Origin: Ktedonobacteraceae bacterium | Lineage (GTDB): Bacteria > Chloroflexota > Ktedonobacteria > Ktedonobacterales > Ktedonobacteraceae | Assembly (NCBI GenBank): GCA_035653615.1 | Contig: DASRBN010000025.1 | Span: 186,001-250,000, forward strand | Length of the DNA: 64,000 nt | Reading direction: 5' to 3' | Shown here: positions 45,159 to 53,920 of the stretch, one piece after another | Layout: each line of letters starts with the position of its first letter | How positions within the stretch are numbered: the stretch's first letter is position 1 | Made by a program: the position numbers and the translations under genes | Notes under the pieces: generated by a model | What the model was told of the DNA's origin: nothing | Databases searched by the model: none | The model's input: only the letters and a program-made list of their open reading frames with translations

Positions 45159-45991
45159 ACTTCTACTACTTCCGCAAATGCTTCTGGACAATGGCTGGGC
45201 ACGATTACAACATCGGGACATGCCTGGGCGAACTCATACAGGTGGTCAATGGTGGTACGAGCGGCGCGAGCATCGTCTACAAACAGGTGCGTTATCCTGG
45301 CAGGGGGGCGACGCTCGCGAATTGACCGCCGCAACCAGCAGCCGTCCGCCGCGAATAGTATCCGGCCACGCCTGGTTTGCGCGAGCAGGCCCATTTGCCC
45401 GCGAGCGTGTCCGGGCAGCCCCATGAGCAACAGCGAGCCATCGCCGAACAGGTCGTGCGTTGGTCCCAATCCAGGCAGAGCAGGCCCGTCAAAAGATGAG
45501 ACAAGGCACTTGCGTGTATCGAAGTCGTTGGGCAGTAGCGCGGGAATGAACGCCCGCCTTAATGCAGCGATCCCTTGCCTCCAGGCTATATCCTCGTAGG
45601 CGGCATTAGACGCAATAATCTCAGCTTCTGGAAAGTCACGCAGGCCGGCGATGTGATCGGCGTGAAAATGAGACAGAATGACGCGCCGGATATCGCCCGG
45701 TTGCAGCTTCCAGCGTGCCAGTTGCGCCGCGATACTGAGTTCTGGCCGCAGTCTGAGGGGCGTAGCGTACCTGTAGAGCAGGAAAGGCAGGCGCTGTGTA
45801 GCGGTGAGGATACGCGGGGCATAGCCGGTATCCCATAATAACCAGCCTTGTTGTGGATGGTGTAGCAGGGCTACCAGCGAGTGGCAGGCGATTTTCTTGC
45901 GCTGTCCCCCCTGCATGACGTGGTGTTCCCAGGCGATACAATAGCCGGTATCCAGTATGTGGCATTGTAGATGTACAGGTGTTGAACTCAT
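45155..45991 (-). CDS. Metallo-beta-lactamase-fold hydrolase (lactonase-like)
   Basis: 278 residues. The dinuclear zinc motif HFHADH is at 108-113, with further ligands H195 (GLPGHARGQ), D216 (FAADGCW) and a histidine in VPSHCPE. The layout, including the LLWDTGYAPR strand and the HARGQMGLL segment, resembles N-acyl-homoserine lactonase-type enzymes. All ligands are present, so it should be active on an ester or lactone. It overlaps its neighbours by ATGA on both sides. In the proposed Ole-like pathway it occupies the position of OleB (beta-lactone decarboxylase), a different fold; a beta-lactone or thioester as substrate is a hypothesis. Confidence 0.85.
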   Translation of the reverse strand: MSSTPVHLQCHILDTGYCIAWEHHVMQGGQRKKIACHSLVALLHHPQQGWLLWDTGYAPRILTATQRLPFLLYRYATPLRLRPELSIAAQLARWKLQPGDIRRVILSHFHADHIAGLRDFPEAEIIASNAAYEDIAWRQGIAALRRAFIPALLPNDFDTRKCLVSSFDGPALPGLGPTHDLFGDGSLLLMGLPGHARGQMGLLAQTRRGRILFAADGCWLRRSIRERRPPARITHLFVDDARAARTTIDHLYEFAQACPDVVIVPSHCPEAFAEVVEV

Positions 45992-46959
45992 ACCTGTATC
46001 CTCAACGATTCCAATGTGTGTTCAATGCCCTCAGCAACAGAGACTTGTGGCACATATCCAAGGTCACGCTTAGCGGCGCCAATATCATATGTCTGCGTGC
46101 GCGCTAGAATCAGGGCCGAGTAGCGTGTGAGCAGTGGCTCTTTGCCGGTCAGCGCGGCGCGCATTTCCATAAGCGAGGCGGCTGCCAACGCGACGGAGAG
46201 CGGCACCCTACGCAAGTTAGCAGGCAAATCGAGCCGCCTCAGCACCTCACGAATAACCTCCCAGAGCGAAACGTGTTCGTCGTTGGTGATCGTGTACGTC
46301 TTGCCAGCAGCTGCCTGGGCATCCAGCGCCAGCAGCAAGGCATGGACAACGTTTTCCACGTAGGTGAGATCGACGAGGTTGTGGCCGTCCCCAATTTGAG
46401 GCAGGCGCTTCTGGCGCGCGGCCTCGATGAGCCGGGGCAAGAGCGTTGAATCACCGGGGCCAAAAATGGCCTTGGGACGCAGTATCACGGTTTCCAGGCC
46501 CGATGCATTGACCATGTCTTCACCCAGCTTTTTGGTCAATGAATAGACCGACGAAAAACGACGCGGATATGGCACGTTTTCAGGCGCGTTATGCTGATCG
46601 CGGCCATCGAAGACAACACTGGGCGAAGACACATAGATCAGCCGGCAAACTCCGTGCTTACGACAACCATCCAGCACGGCCTGTGTTCCACCAACGTTGA
46701 TCGCGTAAAAATCGGAGCGTTTGCCCCAGGGCGCTGAGAAGGCTCCGGCGTGATAAACGACCTCGATTCCCGCGCACGCCGCGCTGACGCCCGCTCGATC
46801 TCGCAAATCGACGGCTACCGGGCTGGCACCGGCTGCTACTAGAGACGATACGCCGCTAAAGTTGCGTCCCATAAGATGGACATCATGACCATTTGCCAGT
46901 AAAGCCCTGGCGAGATGCCGTCCCAGAAAGCCGGTGCCTCCGGTAACGAGAATCTGCAT
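45988..46959 (-). CDS. NAD(P)-dependent epimerase/dehydratase, OleD-like 3-oxoacid reductase
   Basis: 323 residues of the extended SDR type: nucleotide-binding GGTGFLG (7-13), catalytic Y139 and K143 (YSLTK), and the serine pair in YVSSPSVVFDGRD. That last motif, with the following PYP and GDGHNLVDLTYVENV, is characteristic of OleD and 3-beta-hydroxysteroid dehydrogenase-like enzymes, which reduce 2-alkyl-3-ketoacids. ATG 46959 follows GGAGCAG; longer frames lack a site. It starts 23 bases after the KAS III stop and its own stop overlaps the hydrolase start. The pairing with a thiolase-like KAS III strengthens the OleD reading. Confidence 0.82.
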   Translation of the reverse strand: MQILVTGGTGFLGRHLARALLANGHDVHLMGRNFSGVSSLVAAGASPVAVDLRDRAGVSAACAGIEVVYHAGAFSAPWGKRSDFYAINVGGTQAVLDGCRKHGVCRLIYVSSPSVVFDGRDQHNAPENVPYPRRFSSVYSLTKKLGEDMVNASGLETVILRPKAIFGPGDSTLLPRLIEAARQKRLPQIGDGHNLVDLTYVENVVHALLLALDAQAAAGKTYTITNDEHVSLWEVIREVLRRLDLPANLRRVPLSVALAAASLMEMRAALTGKEPLLTRYSALILARTQTYDIGAAKRDLGYVPQVSVAEGIEHTLESLRIQV

Positions 46960-46982
46960 GTACTGCTCCGTCCTGGTATTAG

Positions 46983-47975
46983 TTAGTAAATCAATGATAC
47001 AGCTCCCAGGGTAAGCCCGGCGCCGGTGCCAACCAGCAGTATGCGGTCGCCGCGCCTGATGCGCCCATCGTATACTGCTTCCGCAAGCGCGAGGGGAATG
47101 GATGCGGAGACGCAATTGCCACGCAGTGTGAGGTTGAGTATAAGCTGGTCGCTGCTGAATCCAAACCGCTTGCTCAATTGCTCAATGGCATGCCGGCTCG
47201 CCTGGTGCGGAATGACAGCATCGATCTGCCCGCGCTCCCAATCAGATGCCGCGAAGAAACGCTCCAAAAAGGGTTCCATCAGCAGCGCGGCCTGGCGAAA
47301 GATGGCCGGGCCGCGCATATGGAACATGTTCATCTCAGGTATGGTTTCGGGATCGTTGGGGTGATGATGCGTTCCCCCACCGGTAATCTCTGTCAAATCG
47401 GCACCGCTGCTATGTGTCTCAAAGCAAGCATGGCAGAATGCGCTTTCCTCCCCCAACTGGCTACGAGTGATGATGGCAGCCGCTGCTCCATCACCGAACA
47501 GTACCGCGCTCTCACGCTCCTGTGGATTTAAGGAACGAGAAGCAATTTCGGTGCTGCATATCAATACCGTGCGATAGATGTCCGCGGCAACCAGGTGTGC
47601 AGCTGTTTGAAGCGCAAACAGGAAACTGAGGCAGGTGGCATTGATATCAAAACAGGCGCTTGCACCCTCCGGCGCTCCCAGCTCGCGTTGTAACAGTGCC
47701 GCCGTGCAAGGGATAGCCTGGTGCGGCGCCGACGATGCTCCAATGATCGCATCGATATCATGTACCTCTAATCCAGCATGCCGTAGCGCCATATGGGCGG
47801 CAGCTGCCCCCATACTGACCGCTGTTTCGCACGCGGAAACATAGCGACGCTCCCTTACGCCTGTCGCGCGTTCAATCCAGTCTGCCGGAATGCCGAGTCG
47901 CTCCTCAAGTTCGGCATTAGTCACACGCCGTCCCGGTAAATACCAGCCCAGCCCAGCCATTTTTATGGGAAGCAT
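46983..47975 (-). CDS. KAS III/OleA-like 3-oxoacyl synthase
   Basis: 330 residues of the FabH/OleA fold. The catalytic triad is present: C115 (INATCLSFL), H257 (PHQASRH) and N287 (LRGNCVSASIP). The usual FabH motif ACAG is replaced by NATC, and a histidine-rich loop (GTHHHPND) lies mid-protein. OleA joins two acyl-CoA head to head into a 2-alkyl-3-ketoacid; FabH condenses acetyl-CoA with malonyl-ACP. The OleD-like gene downstream favours an OleA-type role. AAGGGAAAG precedes the ATG. It is the first gene of a four-gene operon. A chain-initiating role in another lipid or polyketide pathway remains possible. Confidence 0.8.
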   Translation of the reverse strand: MLPIKMAGLGWYLPGRRVTNAELEERLGIPADWIERATGVRERRYVSACETAVSMGAAAAHMALRHAGLEVHDIDAIIGASSAPHQAIPCTAALLQRELGAPEGASACFDINATCLSFLFALQTAAHLVAADIYRTVLICSTEIASRSLNPQERESAVLFGDGAAAAIITRSQLGEESAFCHACFETHSSGADLTEITGGGTHHHPNDPETIPEMNMFHMRGPAIFRQAALLMEPFLERFFAASDWERGQIDAVIPHQASRHAIEQLSKRFGFSSDQLILNLTLRGNCVSASIPLALAEAVYDGRIRRGDRILLVGTGAGLTLGAVSLIY

Positions 47976-47989
47976 AGTTCTTTCCCTTC

Positions 47990-48022
47990 GCGGACAGGCC
48001 CAAGGCGCTGTCCCTACAGCTA
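47990..48022. repeat. GTAGGGACAG-family repeat upstream of the Ole-like operon
   Basis: GGACAGGCCCAAGGCGCTG, then TCCCTACAG, lies 15 bases upstream of the KAS III start codon and so within its leader. It is the same family as at 41723 and 59281. The 114-base gap before the GT9 gene holds little else. Confidence 0.65.
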
Positions 48023-48089
48023 ACTTAACAGTACGTTATCTCAGCGGTATTGTACACCCTTTTGAGGAAATATTCATGGGGCAATGTAC

Positions 48090-49271
48090 CTATTTGCATC
48101 TCCTGGCTTTCGCTTCCGAAGATTGTAACAGCGCAATAATCGCCTCGGTTAATTGTTGTGGAGCGATGTGATCGAAGAAATTCCGTCGTGTGCAGGGGTA
48201 GGCTTCTTTGAACACGCCGGGTGCCAGAGATCGTTGTTCTTTGCGACCCCGACCTACAGTAATCGTTTGTTTGCTATAGCCATGCAGCCCTGGATTGGTG
48301 CCACCAAAGATGGCGATAGTATTCTTCATGTTTCGCGGGCATACTTGCTCATTTTCCTCAATGCTCAATTTCCGCGTGGTGACTGCCAGGTGCATCGTCC
48401 CGGTATCGCCGGTGATAAAGACATCGGCCTGGTCGATAAGCATGGCGAGGTCAGCTAGCGAGGGCCGCGGTTCAGATGGCATGAGGAAAATACGCTGTTC
48501 GAAGCGCGGCGCGAGCATATTGTAGAGAGTGCCGGCGGCAGCAGTGTCCGTATAGCCGGGCAAGATGTAGACGAGCAGGTCTGGCCGCATACGAAGCGCG
48601 GCGCTGACGCCTTCGGCCAGCAAGTTTGCCGGTGGTCTTGTGATTATAGACGATGCATCGGGCGCTATCAGCAGTATGCGGCACCGTTCGCCAGAAATAC
48701 CTGATTGCTCTTTTATGCCTTCGATTGTGGCAACTGCCTTTCGCAGGTGGCGAGGATGTACGTATAGGGGAATAGCTTCATCGATGCCCGGTTCAGGCAG
48801 CGTATTGCCAAAATAAGCGTTGATGGCCTGGCGTGTGATTTTGCCAATGGGTATATCCGCGCCGGTTCGCAGCAATAAAAAGGCCTGAAATAGCTCTGGC
48901 AGGCTTGCTTTTATAATGTTGGCACGCAAACCGCGGTAAAAGATTGGCGTTGAGTTACCTGGAAATATTCCCTCGTAATTTCTGCTTCGTAGTACCTGTT
49001 TTAGGCGGCGCGCTTCAGGTGGAAGCATGATTCCCTTGATCCAGGTTTTTGCGTCCGGTGTTGGGAAAAGAAGGCCTGTAACGAAGAGTATTTCGTTGAT
49101 ACGAGGGTCATATGTAAAAAGGTTGGCCTGCAATTCGTTGCAGACGATATCAATTTTTCCCTGCGCTGCCGGGTCATTTTTAACAATTTGGTCGATGGCG
49201 CTTAATCCTATAGCCGCAGCATCTCCGATGCCAAATGGCATCAGAATCAGGAAACGCGCAGGATCCCGCAT
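48090..49271 (-). CDS. Family 9 glycosyltransferase (heptosyltransferase-like)
   Basis: 393 residues with the GT-B plan of GT9. The N-terminal half starts LILMPFGIGDAAAIGLSAID. The C-terminal half has the nucleotide-sugar site LLIAPDASS, the segment LADLAMLIDQADVFITGDTGTMHLA (given in parts: the GDTGTMHLA is diagnostic) and IAIFGGTNP. GT9 enzymes add heptoses or related sugars from ADP- or other nucleotide donors to glycans. A long insert after MHLA is unusual. It is on the same strand 114 bases upstream of the Ole-like operon and may be read through into it. With the two GT21-like genes it suggests a glycolipid or cell-envelope product. Confidence 0.78.
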   Translation of the reverse strand: MRDPARFLILMPFGIGDAAAIGLSAIDQIVKNDPAAQGKIDIVCNELQANLFTYDPRINEILFVTGLLFPTPDAKTWIKGIMLPPEARRLKQVLRSRNYEGIFPGNSTPIFYRGLRANIIKASLPELFQAFLLLRTGADIPIGKITRQAINAYFGNTLPEPGIDEAIPLYVHPRHLRKAVATIEGIKEQSGISGERCRILLIAPDASSIITRPPANLLAEGVSAALRMRPDLLVYILPGYTDTAAAGTLYNMLAPRFEQRIFLMPSEPRPSLADLAMLIDQADVFITGDTGTMHLAVTTRKLSIEENEQVCPRNMKNTIAIFGGTNPGLHGYSKQTITVGRGRKEQRSLAPGVFKEAYPCTRRNFFDHIAPQQLTEAIIALLQSSEAKARRCK

Positions 49272-49422
49272 CTTCTTCTGTCCTTATGCAACCAGTATAT
49301 TCTTTTCCACGTGTATAGTATAACCAGCACAAGCTTCTGGAACAAAAGGTGAAGTGCTGGGCACCGTTTCGACCGTGTTGAAACATCGACTTTATTGAAA
49401 CAGAGAGAATGGAGAAATGTCA

Positions 49423-49722
49423 ATGGCAACAATGGTGATAGCGGCTGCTTTGAATCCTGGCGGATTCATCGGCTGGATTATTATTGGTCTGCTCGCTGGC
49501 TGGCTGGCAGGCGTGATTATGCCTGGTAAGGGCTTTGGCCTGATTGGCGATCTGATCGTTGGATTAATAGGAGCCCTTATTGGTGGCATATTGATGGACA
49601 TTCTTGTCCCCGATGCCTCTTTTGGCTTCTGGGGAAGTTTCGTCGTAGCATTGATCGGCGCCTGTATCCTGGTCGCCATCATCCATGCATTTACGGGCAG
49701 AAGCACGGCTAGGCGCGTGTAA
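49423..49722 (+). CDS. GlsB/YeaQ/YmgE-family small membrane protein
   Basis: 99 residues with three membrane helices rich in glycine: FIGWIIIGLLAGWLAGVIMPG, then LIGDLIVGLIGALIGGIL and GFWGSFVVALIGACILVAII, and a short basic tail. This is the transglycosylase-associated (GlsB/YeaQ) family, which is often stress-induced and has no enzyme activity shown. ATG 49423 has GGAG 8 bases upstream; ATG 49417 is too close to it. It is followed by a strong terminator and is probably transcribed alone. Confidence 0.85.
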   Translation: MATMVIAAALNPGGFIGWIIIGLLAGWLAGVIMPGKGFGLIGDLIVGLIGALIGGILMDILVPDASFGFWGSFVVALIGACILVAIIHAFTGRSTARRV

Positions 49723-49762
49723 CTGCTCTTCAAGCACGCGGCAAAGAACATAAACGACGAGT

Positions 49763-49817
49763 AAACGAGAGAGGATGCGATCAGCATATGGCATCAGATC
49801 GCATCCTCTCTCGTTTT
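49763..49817. terminator. 20-bp perfect palindrome, bidirectional terminator
   Basis: Arms 49763-49782 and 49797-49816 are perfect 20-bp reverse complements around a 14-base loop. Each outer end has AAA or TTT, and the plus-strand side continues TTTG. It separates the GlsB-type gene from the convergent ABC permease gene and can serve both. Confidence 0.85.
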
Positions 49818-49847
49818 TTGTATCCAGAATGACAGGTCCCGGTCTGT

Positions 49848-49970
49848 CATTCTGAGTGAAGTAAGCCGAAGCCCTGAGGAACGAAGGGGAAGAATCCATG
49901 CATTGGGCTGCCGGGATTCTTCGTGGAGTTTCCCTTCGAGCGAAGCGAAAGGCTCAGCATGACACGCAGG
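49848..49970. repeat. Paired TCATTCTGAG...GAAGAATC repeats, inverted
   Basis: GTCATTCTGAGTG (49846) to GAAGAATCC, then the inverse GGATTCTTCGTGG to GCTCAGCATGAC (~49964), make a large imperfect inverted pair about 120 bases long. It lies just downstream of the ABC permease gene. Confidence 0.7.
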
Positions 49971-49982
49971 ACGAAATAGTCA

Positions 49983-50918
49983 TTATCCCAGGTCCTTCAA
50001 TGGAGCTCCCATTTCCCGAATACCGCGCGAGCGGGGGTCAAGGTGGTCGCGCAGGGCATCGCCCAGTATGTTGAGGCTCAGGACGACGAGAACGATGGCG
50101 AGAGTCGGACCAAGCAGCATCCAGGGGTCGCTAGTGAGATACACCTGCGCCTCGCTGATCATCGAACCCCATTCGGGCGTCGGTGGCTGCACGCCCAGCC
50201 CCAGAAAGCTCAGCGTCGATTCTTCGAGAATGGCAAACGAGATGGAAATGGTGGCCTGTACAAGCAACGGGGCGAAAATGTTGGGCAGGATATGGCGGAA
50301 CATGATCTTGCGGGCTCGTGTGCCGCAGGCGATGGCCGCCGTCACATAGCCTTCAGTCGCTACCTGCAATGTCTGGCCGCGTGCGAGACGCGCATAAATA
50401 GGGATGCGCACGATGGCCAGCGCAATCAAGACGTTGATGATGTTCGGCCCTAAGGCTGCGACAATTGCGAGCGCAAGGATCAGCGAAGGGAACGAAAGGA
50501 GCGCGTCGGTGATCATAATGGTGACCTGGTCAATCCATCCCTTGAAATATGCGCCCAGGATACCGAGCAACGTGCCAAGCAGCCCTCCAACCAGAATTGA
50601 AGCAACACCGACTGTAAGTGAGATGCGCGTCCCATAAATCACGCGACTCAGCTGGTCGCGGCCCAGATCATCAGTTCCCAGCAGATGTGCCAGCGTTGGC
50701 CCCTGTTCCGCGATGGCCGGGTGGTACAGTAAAGGCGGATAAGGGCTGATGAAAGGCGCGAAAATGGCGGCGATCACAAATACGAGCAGGATAACGCCAA
50801 ACCACAGGCGTGGGTCATGCGCGAATGTATGGAGAGCATGCCCAATCCACCGTAAAGCTTTTGTGGTTGGTTGGATGTTTACTACCTCTGGTTGTGAAGT
50901 TTCTACTGGCGCTGCCAC
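49983..50918 (-). CDS. Dipeptide/oligopeptide ABC transporter permease, DppC type
   Basis: 311 residues. The N-terminal OppC-N helix (WFGVILLVFVIAAIFAPFIS) is followed by a permease domain with LLGTDDLGRDQLSRVIYGTRISL and the EAA loop YVTAAIACGTRARKIMFRHILPN, the coupling helix for the ATPase. C-terminal AGxxL-type helices complete it. The start is GTG 50918 with GAGGAG upstream. It follows the DppB-type gene by 24 bases. No DppD or DppF ATPase follows, so ATPases must come from elsewhere. Confidence 0.92.
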   Translation of the reverse strand: MAAPVETSQPEVVNIQPTTKALRWIGHALHTFAHDPRLWFGVILLVFVIAAIFAPFISPYPPLLYHPAIAEQGPTLAHLLGTDDLGRDQLSRVIYGTRISLTVGVASILVGGLLGTLLGILGAYFKGWIDQVTIMITDALLSFPSLILALAIVAALGPNIINVLIALAIVRIPIYARLARGQTLQVATEGYVTAAIACGTRARKIMFRHILPNIFAPLLVQATISISFAILEESTLSFLGLGVQPPTPEWGSMISEAQVYLTSDPWMLLGPTLAIVLVVLSLNILGDALRDHLDPRSRGIREMGAPLKDLG

Positions 50919-50942
50919 ACAATGCTCCTCACTGCTGAAGAT

Positions 50943-51887
50943 CTACTTTTCGTAGCGTATGCGTGGATCAAGGAACGCATAGCATATATCAATCAGTAAA
51001 TTAGCGACCATATAGGAGAATGCCGAGAGTAAGACGACGCCCTGAACGACCGGGTAGTCTTTTGACAGGATGCTCATAATCGTCAACTGGCCAATACCGG
51101 GCCAGAGGAAGATCGTTTCCACGATAAATGCCCCGGCCAGAATTGAGCCTATCTGCAGCCCAATAAGGGTAAGAACCGGCAGAAAAGCATTTCTGAGGGC
51201 GTGGACGTAAGCCACGCGGCGCTCAGGCAGCCCTTTAGCGCGCGCGGTTCGTATGTAGTCCTGCCCCAGCGCTTCGAGCATATTGGCTCGTATCTGCCGC
51301 ATATTGACGGCTACCACTCCTGTTCCGAGCGTTACCATAGGTAGGATGAGATCGCGAATATTACCCGCCGGATCATCACCGAATGCTGTATATCCGCCTG
51401 GAGGGAACAGGCGGATATCGACGGCAAAGAAGAGAATAAGCACCAGCCCCAGGACGAACACCGGAATAGCCGTGCTAAACAGGCTGAACACGTTGACCAG
51501 CCAGTCTCCTATCGAATTCGGGTGCGTGGAGGCATAGATACCAAGCGGGATGGCGAGAATCAGAGAATAAAGCAACGAGCAAATCCCCAGTTCTACCGTA
51601 ACGGGCAGTCTCTGTTCAATTGCCTGCACTACCGGCTGTTGAAGCTGGATAGACTGCCCCAGGTTGCCTTGCAACGCCTGCCATAACCAGAGAACGAATT
51701 GTACTGGTATTGGCTTATCCAGCCCCAGCTGGTGGTCTAAGGCCGCTACAGATTGCGGCGTCGCATATTCTCCCAGGAGAACACGCGCGGGATCACCCGG
51801 AACGAGGTGAATCATCATGAATGTCAGGAAGCTCACAAGCAATGCGACGGGGAACATGAAAAGAATCCGCCGCAGGATATAACGCAT
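50943..51887 (-). CDS. Dipeptide/oligopeptide ABC transporter permease, DppB type
   Basis: 314 residues. The DppB N-terminus RYILRRILFMFPVALLVSF and MIHLVPGDPARVLLGE are diagnostic, as are the coupling-loop sequence YIRTARAKGLPERRVAYVHALRN and the C-terminal ALIDPRIRY-like end (FLDPRIRYEK). ATG 51887 has GAGGAG about 10 bases upstream. A repeat-filled gap of 191 bases separates it from the substrate-binding protein gene upstream. With DppC it would form the membrane channel for peptide import. Confidence 0.93.
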   Translation of the reverse strand: MRYILRRILFMFPVALLVSFLTFMMIHLVPGDPARVLLGEYATPQSVAALDHQLGLDKPIPVQFVLWLWQALQGNLGQSIQLQQPVVQAIEQRLPVTVELGICSLLYSLILAIPLGIYASTHPNSIGDWLVNVFSLFSTAIPVFVLGLVLILFFAVDIRLFPPGGYTAFGDDPAGNIRDLILPMVTLGTGVVAVNMRQIRANMLEALGQDYIRTARAKGLPERRVAYVHALRNAFLPVLTLIGLQIGSILAGAFIVETIFLWPGIGQLTIMSILSKDYPVVQGVVLLSAFSYMVANLLIDICYAFLDPRIRYEK

Positions 51888-51943
51888 CACAGTAGCACTC
51901 CTCTAGACCTATCACATAGACCTATCATGCCATCAGGAAAGCA

Positions 51944-52066
51944 CTCCACCCTGTCATACTGAGCGGCACTCCACCCTGTCATGCTGGGCGGCACTCCACC
52001 CTGTCATACTGAGCGAAGCGAAGAATCTGCCCATACCATCAGCAAAGCCCTCAGCATGACAGGCGA
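51944..52066. repeat. Tandem CACTCCACCCTGTCATACTGAGCG repeats
   Basis: CACTCCACCCTGTCATACTG (from ~51944) recurs from ~51968 with CATGCTGGGCGG and from ~51992 with CATACTGAGCG, each about 24 bases, then runs into GAAGCGAAGAATC and an inverse CAGCATGACAGG. It belongs to the TCATTCTGAGCG family and fills the gap between the binding-protein and permease genes. Confidence 0.75.
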
Positions 52067-52078
52067 GTGGCCCTTCAC

Positions 52079-53668
52079 CTATGAACCGACGTACACGCTG
52101 GCAAAGTTCATCAATCCTGTAGGCAGGAGCGTGAAATTTTTGATATTCGTCCCGGTTGCCTGCTCGTTTACCCCATAGTTGATGAACACATAGGGGGCAT
52201 CCTGCAAGATTAACTGTTCTGCCTGCTGGTAGTCAGAAGTGCGCGTGGCTTGATCACTGGTCGCGCGTGCGGCCTCAAGGAGCGAGTCCACCTGCGGGTT
52301 CGAATACTGCATGTCGTTAAAGCCACCGCCAGTATGGAACCAGGAGTACATGTTTCCATCCGGGTCTGGGCGCCCGCTCCATCCTATCAGGGCCGCCTGG
52401 AAGTTAAAGGCAGATGTGTCATTGAGCAGGGTTGTGAACGTTTCCTGCTTGATGTTCACGGTAATACCGGCCGGCTGCAGTTCCGACTGAATGAACTGTG
52501 CCTCCTGAGCATTCAGCGGGGAGCCGCTGGTAATCAAGAGCGTGAAACTCACGCCGCTCGCCTTGCCCGCTTGCGCAAGTTCAGATTTGGCGTTGTTGAT
52601 GTTGTAGCTATAAGGCGCGAAGCTGCTGTTGTATGCCCAGCTAGCCGGAGAGAGCGGTCCCTGGGCAACAACTCCAATCCCTTTCAAGACAGTATTGACA
52701 ATCTCGTTGCGGTTCACTCCCCACTCGATAGCCCGGCGAACGTGGACGTTGTTGAATGGGGCAACCTTTGTGTTGAGCATGAACCCAAAGAAGCTTAATC
52801 CGGGCTCCTGTTTGTAAACAAGGCTGGGATTGGACTTCGCGGAAGCTACCTCGGTTGGACCGAGATCATCGGCGACGTTGATGGTGCCGGTTTCAAGGTT
52901 GGAGTACATCACACTCTCATTGGTGATGGGAACGTAGCGAATTGATTGCAGGTACGGTAAGGCGTTCCCCTGGGCATCTTTCATCCAATAATGCGGGTTC
53001 TTTACGATAGTGAGGTGATCGCCTTTCACCCATTCCTTAAACGTGAACGGGCCAGAGCCGGCATTGACCGGGCCATTTGCCAGACTGCTGCCTAGCTTTT
53101 GCACGGCAGTTGGCGAAAGCATCATACCGGCGCGATCGGTCAGCGCTGCCAGCAGGGGCGCAAAAGGCTTTTTCAGCGTGAACTGCACGTGCGAGGCATC
53201 CACAGCCGTCACCGATTGCACGCTGGATATCTCGCTATAGCGTGGCGAAGTCGGCGTCTTCAAAATGCGGTTGATGTTGAAGACAACCGCGTCGGCGTTG
53301 AACGGCGTGCCATCCTGGAACTTCACATCGGTGCGCAAGGTGAATACAAGTTGTGTCGGAGACGTATACGACCATGATGTAGCGAGGTCTGGTACGATGG
53401 AATTGTTGGCATCGAGCCTGACCAGCGTGTCGTAAATGTTCAGCATCACCTGTCGGTCGTACAACGAGGTCGATAGTAATGGATCGAGTGTAGTTACGTC
53501 AGCATCAAGTCCAACCTTGATGTTTCCACCGAACTTCGACGATGAATTGGTAGCCTGCGTACCACTGCTACCACACGCTGCCAGAATTGTTACAAGACAG
53601 AACATTGCTACGAGTTGGAAAAATAACTTCTGAGAGCGGACGCATTGCACGGGGGGATGATACTTCAT
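52079..53668 (-). CDS. Peptide ABC transporter substrate-binding lipoprotein (SBP family 5)
   Basis: 529 residues. The signal sequence FFQLVAMFCLVTILAAC ends in a lipobox (LAAC), so the protein is lipid-anchored outside the membrane. The mature protein starts GGNIKVGLDADVTTLDPL, with NIYDTLVRLD, PDLATSWSYTSPTQLVFTLR and DGTPFNADAVVF, all typical of DppA/OppA-type cluster C binding proteins. AAGGAGG precedes the ATG. It is the first gene of the importer; DppB and DppC follow beyond a repeat block. The ligand may be a dipeptide, glutathione or another short peptide. Confidence 0.92.
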   Translation of the reverse strand: MKYHPPVQCVRSQKLFFQLVAMFCLVTILAACGSSGTQATNSSSKFGGNIKVGLDADVTTLDPLLSTSLYDRQVMLNIYDTLVRLDANNSIVPDLATSWSYTSPTQLVFTLRTDVKFQDGTPFNADAVVFNINRILKTPTSPRYSEISSVQSVTAVDASHVQFTLKKPFAPLLAALTDRAGMMLSPTAVQKLGSSLANGPVNAGSGPFTFKEWVKGDHLTIVKNPHYWMKDAQGNALPYLQSIRYVPITNESVMYSNLETGTINVADDLGPTEVASAKSNPSLVYKQEPGLSFFGFMLNTKVAPFNNVHVRRAIEWGVNRNEIVNTVLKGIGVVAQGPLSPASWAYNSSFAPYSYNINNAKSELAQAGKASGVSFTLLITSGSPLNAQEAQFIQSELQPAGITVNIKQETFTTLLNDTSAFNFQAALIGWSGRPDPDGNMYSWFHTGGGFNDMQYSNPQVDSLLEAARATSDQATRTSDYQQAEQLILQDAPYVFINYGVNEQATGTNIKNFTLLPTGLMNFASVYVGS

Positions 53669-53920
53669 GAACCGGACCTCCTTGTTCTAGGATGATACCA
53701 GATGATGTGGATTCAACTGTTCAATTAGCTGAACAATGCGTACTACTATATGAACAGTATAATTTGGGGAAAAGCATATGTCAATGTTCACTTGCTTCTT
53801 TTGCGCGGTTGGGGATGTTTTACCCTGTTGTAGATGATGTGAGAGCCGGACAAACGTTTCCTCGTCTGCCGGCCCTGCTCTCTATCCTTGCCTGTTTTAC
53901 TTGTCTGGCCGATGTTTGCT

